Positions 4,906 to 6,844 of a DNA stretch of 6,844 bases are shown here, one piece after another. Below the pieces are notes generated by a model. That model was not told the DNA's origin. It worked only from the letters and a program-made list of their open reading frames with translations, and did no database searches. Source of the DNA: Nitrospinota bacterium (GTDB lineage Bacteria > Nitrospinota > Nitrospinia > Nitrospinales > VA-1); NCBI GenBank assembly GCA_022567815.1, contig JADFGI010000170.1:1-6844 (forward strand), read 5' to 3'. The translations under genes and the position numbers were made by a program. The number at the start of each line of letters is the position of its first letter. The stretch's first letter is position 1.

Positions 4906-5227
4906 ACCTCTCCCTTCAAACGATAAAATTCGGAAAAACCGCAACCGGCGCTAAACCGGGATTAACTTTCCAACCGGTGAAAAATAACATTATAATGGCT
5001 CTGGTCACAGACGATACCGTTTTTTATTTGCCCCCTCACCTCAATCCTCTCCCCCAATGGGGGCGAAGAGAAAGCCCTTCTCCCCTCTGGTGAGCACTCA
5101 CAGAGTGACAGGCTGGGATGAGGGGATTTTATACTTTTTCAACGGTCTCCTTCGAGAATGGATTACTGATTGTAAAGCCTAATATTTTCCTTTATCTGAC
5201 ACTTTAACTTTTTAATTCTAAATATTC
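4906..5227. other. Divergent intergenic region between the reductase and the ABC exporter
   Basis: This 322-base spacer has no convincing gene. It must hold promoters for both neighbours. A perfect TATAAT lies at 4991-4996 on the plus strand (ATTATAAT, nearly symmetrical, so usable either way), but no good -35 stands at the right distance on either strand. The middle (5031-5125) is a GC-rich palindromic repeat. The last 100 bases before the exporter are AT-rich and include CTGACA at about 5197-5202, a possible -35 without a good -10. No riboswitch or attenuator fold is evident. Confidence 0.5.
5031..5125. repeat. GC-rich palindromic intergenic repeat (REP/MITE-like), about 95 bp
   Basis: The outer arms CCCCTCA (5032-5038) and TGAGGGG (5119-5125) are perfect complements, and the similarity continues inward imperfectly (CCTCAATCC against GGCTGGGA). 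Inside are CCCCC-AAT-GGGGG (5051-5063), flanked by CTCT and AGAG that can also pair, and CACTC-ACA-GAGTG (5095-5107). ATTTTATACTTTTT follows the right arm. The CCCTCACC...CTCTCCC...GGGATGAGGGG pattern is that of repeats dispersed between genes in many bacteria; this is recognition by eye. It contains no gene and lies in the leader region of the exporter. Confidence 0.65.
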
Positions 5228-6844
5228 ATGAAATCTTTGTTGCGTGTATTGAGCTATTTGAAACCGTATTCGAAACAGGTTTACCTGACCCTGTTTTTTG
5301 CCATTCTCACCACTCTGCTGGATCTCGTTCCTCCCTGGTTGATAAAAATCATCATCGATCAATTGGTGGTGGGTCAACCGGCGATGAGCCGGGGAGTAGA
5401 GGTGACCTGGATCTATTGGGCCGTCGGCGGATTACTCGTGTCCTATTTAGGACGAAACTTATCCAACTATCGACGCATCGTGGTCAACAACAAGGTGGAG
5501 CAAAAGGTGGTGTTCGACATACGGTCCGAGGTTTACCGGGCCTTGCAAAAACTATCGCCGAAATATTTTGAAAACCGCTCCACCGGTGAACTCATGTCCC
5601 GCGTCAACGACGACGTGACTTATGTCGAGCGCATCTTCATCGACGGCGTCGAGCAGGTGGTGACCGCCGTGCTGACCTTGGTCGGCATCACCCTCATCCT
5701 GTTTTACCTGCACTGGAAACTGGCTCTGGTGGCACTGCTCCCCATTCCACTCCTGATACTTGGCGCTTCCAAATACACCACGCGGGCGCACGGTTTGTAT
5801 CACCTGGTGCGGGAACAAGCCGCCAAAATGAACGCCGCTTTGCAGGATTCCATTTCCGGCATCCGGGAAACCCATGCCTTCAACCGCCAGCTTCATGAAA
5901 TCAAACGATTCAACCGGCGCAGTCAGGACTATTGCGACGGCACGTTGAAGGTCATGCGCCTGTGGGCGGTTTATTCTCCGTCGATGATGTTTCTCGGTTC
6001 CCTCGGCACGGTTTTTATTCTCTATTACGGGATCGGGTTGGTGCAGGCCGGGGAAATCACCGTCGGTTCGCTGGTGGCGTTCATCGGGTATCTGGCCCTG
6101 TTTTACACGCCCATCAACCAATTGCATTCCGTGAACCACATGTTGCAACACGCCCTGGCATCGAGTGACCGGTTGTTTGAAATCATCGACGCCGTCCCCG
6201 ACATCCGCGATGCGCCTTCTGCATACCTCCCCTCCACCAATGTCCGGGGAGCGATTGAGTTTGACCGCGTCAGCTTTTCCTATATCCAAGGCAAACCCGT
6301 CATCAAAAATATCTCCTTCCACATCGAAGCGGGAGAAGAGATCGCCATGGTCGGCCATACAGGAAGCGGCAAATCCACCATCGTTAAATTATTGATGCGA
6401 TTTTATGACGTCGATACGGGCTCGATCATGATCGACAAGCATGAAATACAGGATCTGAAACTGACGTTTCTGCGTGATCAAATCGGGCTGGTGTCGCAGG
6501 ACCCGTTTCTGTTCAACGGGACGGTGGCGGAAAACATCCTATACGGAGATATCGAGGCCAGCATGGACCGGGTCGTGCAATCAGCGGAAGCGGCGCATGC
6601 GGATGACTTCATTAAAAACCTCCCCAACGGGTACGACACACAGGTGGGAGAACGGGGGGTCAAACTTTCCGGCGGAGAAAAACATCGGATCGCCATCGCC
6701 CGCGCCTTCCTCAAAAACCCGCCGATTCTTGTTCTGGACGAAGCCACGTCCACGGTGGATACCGAAACCGAAGCCAAAATCAAGGACGCGATCAAACACC
6801 TCATGGCGTCGCGCACCACATTGGTCATCGCACACCGACTATCC
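5228..6844 (+). CDS. ABC exporter half-transporter, permease fused to ATPase (MsbA/BmrA-like), C-terminus beyond the window
   Basis: An inner-membrane type IV exporter that would work as a homo- or heterodimer to move a lipid or hydrophobic compound outward. The cargo is not evident; MsbA-type lipid flipping or drug export are both possible. Residues 1-325 form the six-span transmembrane domain, with the coupling-helix block SPKYFENRSTGELMSRVNDD (110-129). The nucleotide-binding domain begins near 340. It has an A-loop Tyr352, Walker A GHTGSGKST (376-384), Q-loop Gln424 (VSQDPFLFNG), signature LSGGE (480-484), Walker B ILVLDEA with Asp504 and catalytic Glu505, D-loop STVDTETE and H-loop His536. 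The window cuts it at codon 539, some tens of residues short of a normal end. All ATPase motifs are intact; the signature is followed by KHR rather than the commoner RQR. The start is the first ATG of the frame and fits MKSLLRVLSYLKPY, but no Shine-Dalgarno precedes it. A long antisense frame at 5552-6358 is a shadow. Confidence 0.95.
   Translation, partial: MKSLLRVLSYLKPYSKQVYLTLFFAILTTLLDLVPPWLIKIIIDQLVVGQPAMSRGVEVTWIYWAVGGLLVSYLGRNLSNYRRIVVNNKVEQKVVFDIRSEVYRALQKLSPKYFENRSTGELMSRVNDDVTYVERIFIDGVEQVVTAVLTLVGITLILFYLHWKLALVALLPIPLLILGASKYTTRAHGLYHLVREQAAKMNAALQDSISGIRETHAFNRQLHEIKRFNRRSQDYCDGTLKVMRLWAVYSPSMMFLGSLGTVFILYYGIGLVQAGEITVGSLVAFIGYLALFYTPINQLHSVNHMLQHALASSDRLFEIIDAVPDIRDAPSAYLPSTNVRGAIEFDRVSFSYIQGKPVIKNISFHIEAGEEIAMVGHTGSGKSTIVKLLMRFYDVDTGSIMIDKHEIQDLKLTFLRDQIGLVSQDPFLFNGTVAENILYGDIEASMDRVVQSAEAAHADDFIKNLPNGYDTQVGERGVKLSGGEKHRIAIARAFLKNPPILVLDEATSTVDTETEAKIKDAIKHLMASRTTLVIAHRLS

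Noticed and set aside
4906..4944. Longer N-terminus of the aldo/keto reductase
   Set aside because: The extra 13 residues precede the family start MEYRKLG, and they cover the Shine-Dalgarno of the ATG at 4905.
5552..6358. A 268-codon open frame on the minus strand
   Set aside because: It lies entirely antisense to the ABC exporter, whose plus-strand frame has every expected motif. The antisense translation is rich in Gly, Asp, His and Gln without domain features, as expected of a shadow frame.
1..6844. CRISPR array, tRNA or rRNA genes, toxin-antitoxin or phage-defence system
   Set aside because: I saw no regularly spaced direct repeats, no tRNA-like cloverleaf and no rRNA sequence. Every convincing gene belongs to a housekeeping or IS family.

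Overview
The window looks like a chromosomal segment of a Gram-negative-type bacterium with intermediate GC content. It carries ordinary housekeeping genes, one decayed insertion sequence and several palindromic intergenic repeats. No gene fixes the taxon. The gene mix would suit a deltaproteobacterial or Nitrospinota-like lineage, but that is only an impression. Everything from the left edge to about 4.9 kb is on the minus strand; the last gene is on the plus strand.

Region 1 (1-292, minus) holds the first 97 codons of an AddB-like PD-(D/E)XK nuclease / 'probable DNA repair protein', cut by the window edge. Its reading frame differs from the obvious open frame there. A short spacer with two small hairpins (333-369) separates it from a compact molybdenum-cofactor operon, moaC-moaD-moaE (1652 down to 439). 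MoaC makes cyclic pyranopterin monophosphate, and MoaD plus MoaE form the molybdopterin synthase that converts it to molybdopterin. The operon has a good sigma70-like promoter placed so close to the moaC ATG that the message may be leaderless. The moaD stop codon overlaps the moaE ribosome binding site. MoaD does not end in the canonical Gly-Gly but in Gly-Gly-Ser-Gln.

Region 2 (1699-2614, minus) has a single-domain VOC/glyoxalase-fold protein and a small multi-span membrane protein of unknown function, separated by a REP-like palindrome.

Region 3 (2729-3873) is a 1,145-bp IS481-family insertion sequence with 20-bp terminal inverted repeats (19/20 identical). Its transposase is inactivated by an in-frame TAA and by a one-base frameshift, although the DDE residues survive. 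A 13-bp perfect inverted repeat pairs the right IS end with the transposase start codon. It could silence translation of read-through transcripts entering from outside.

Region 4 has an aldo/keto reductase (minus, 3964-4905). A 322-bp divergent spacer containing a GC-rich palindromic repeat follows. The window ends with a plus-strand MsbA-like ABC exporter half-transporter (5228 to the edge), truncated just after its H-loop.

I did not find an undescribed multi-gene system. The observations most worth following are the extended MoaD tail, the possible leaderless moaC start and the start-codon-sequestering inverted repeat in the IS element.
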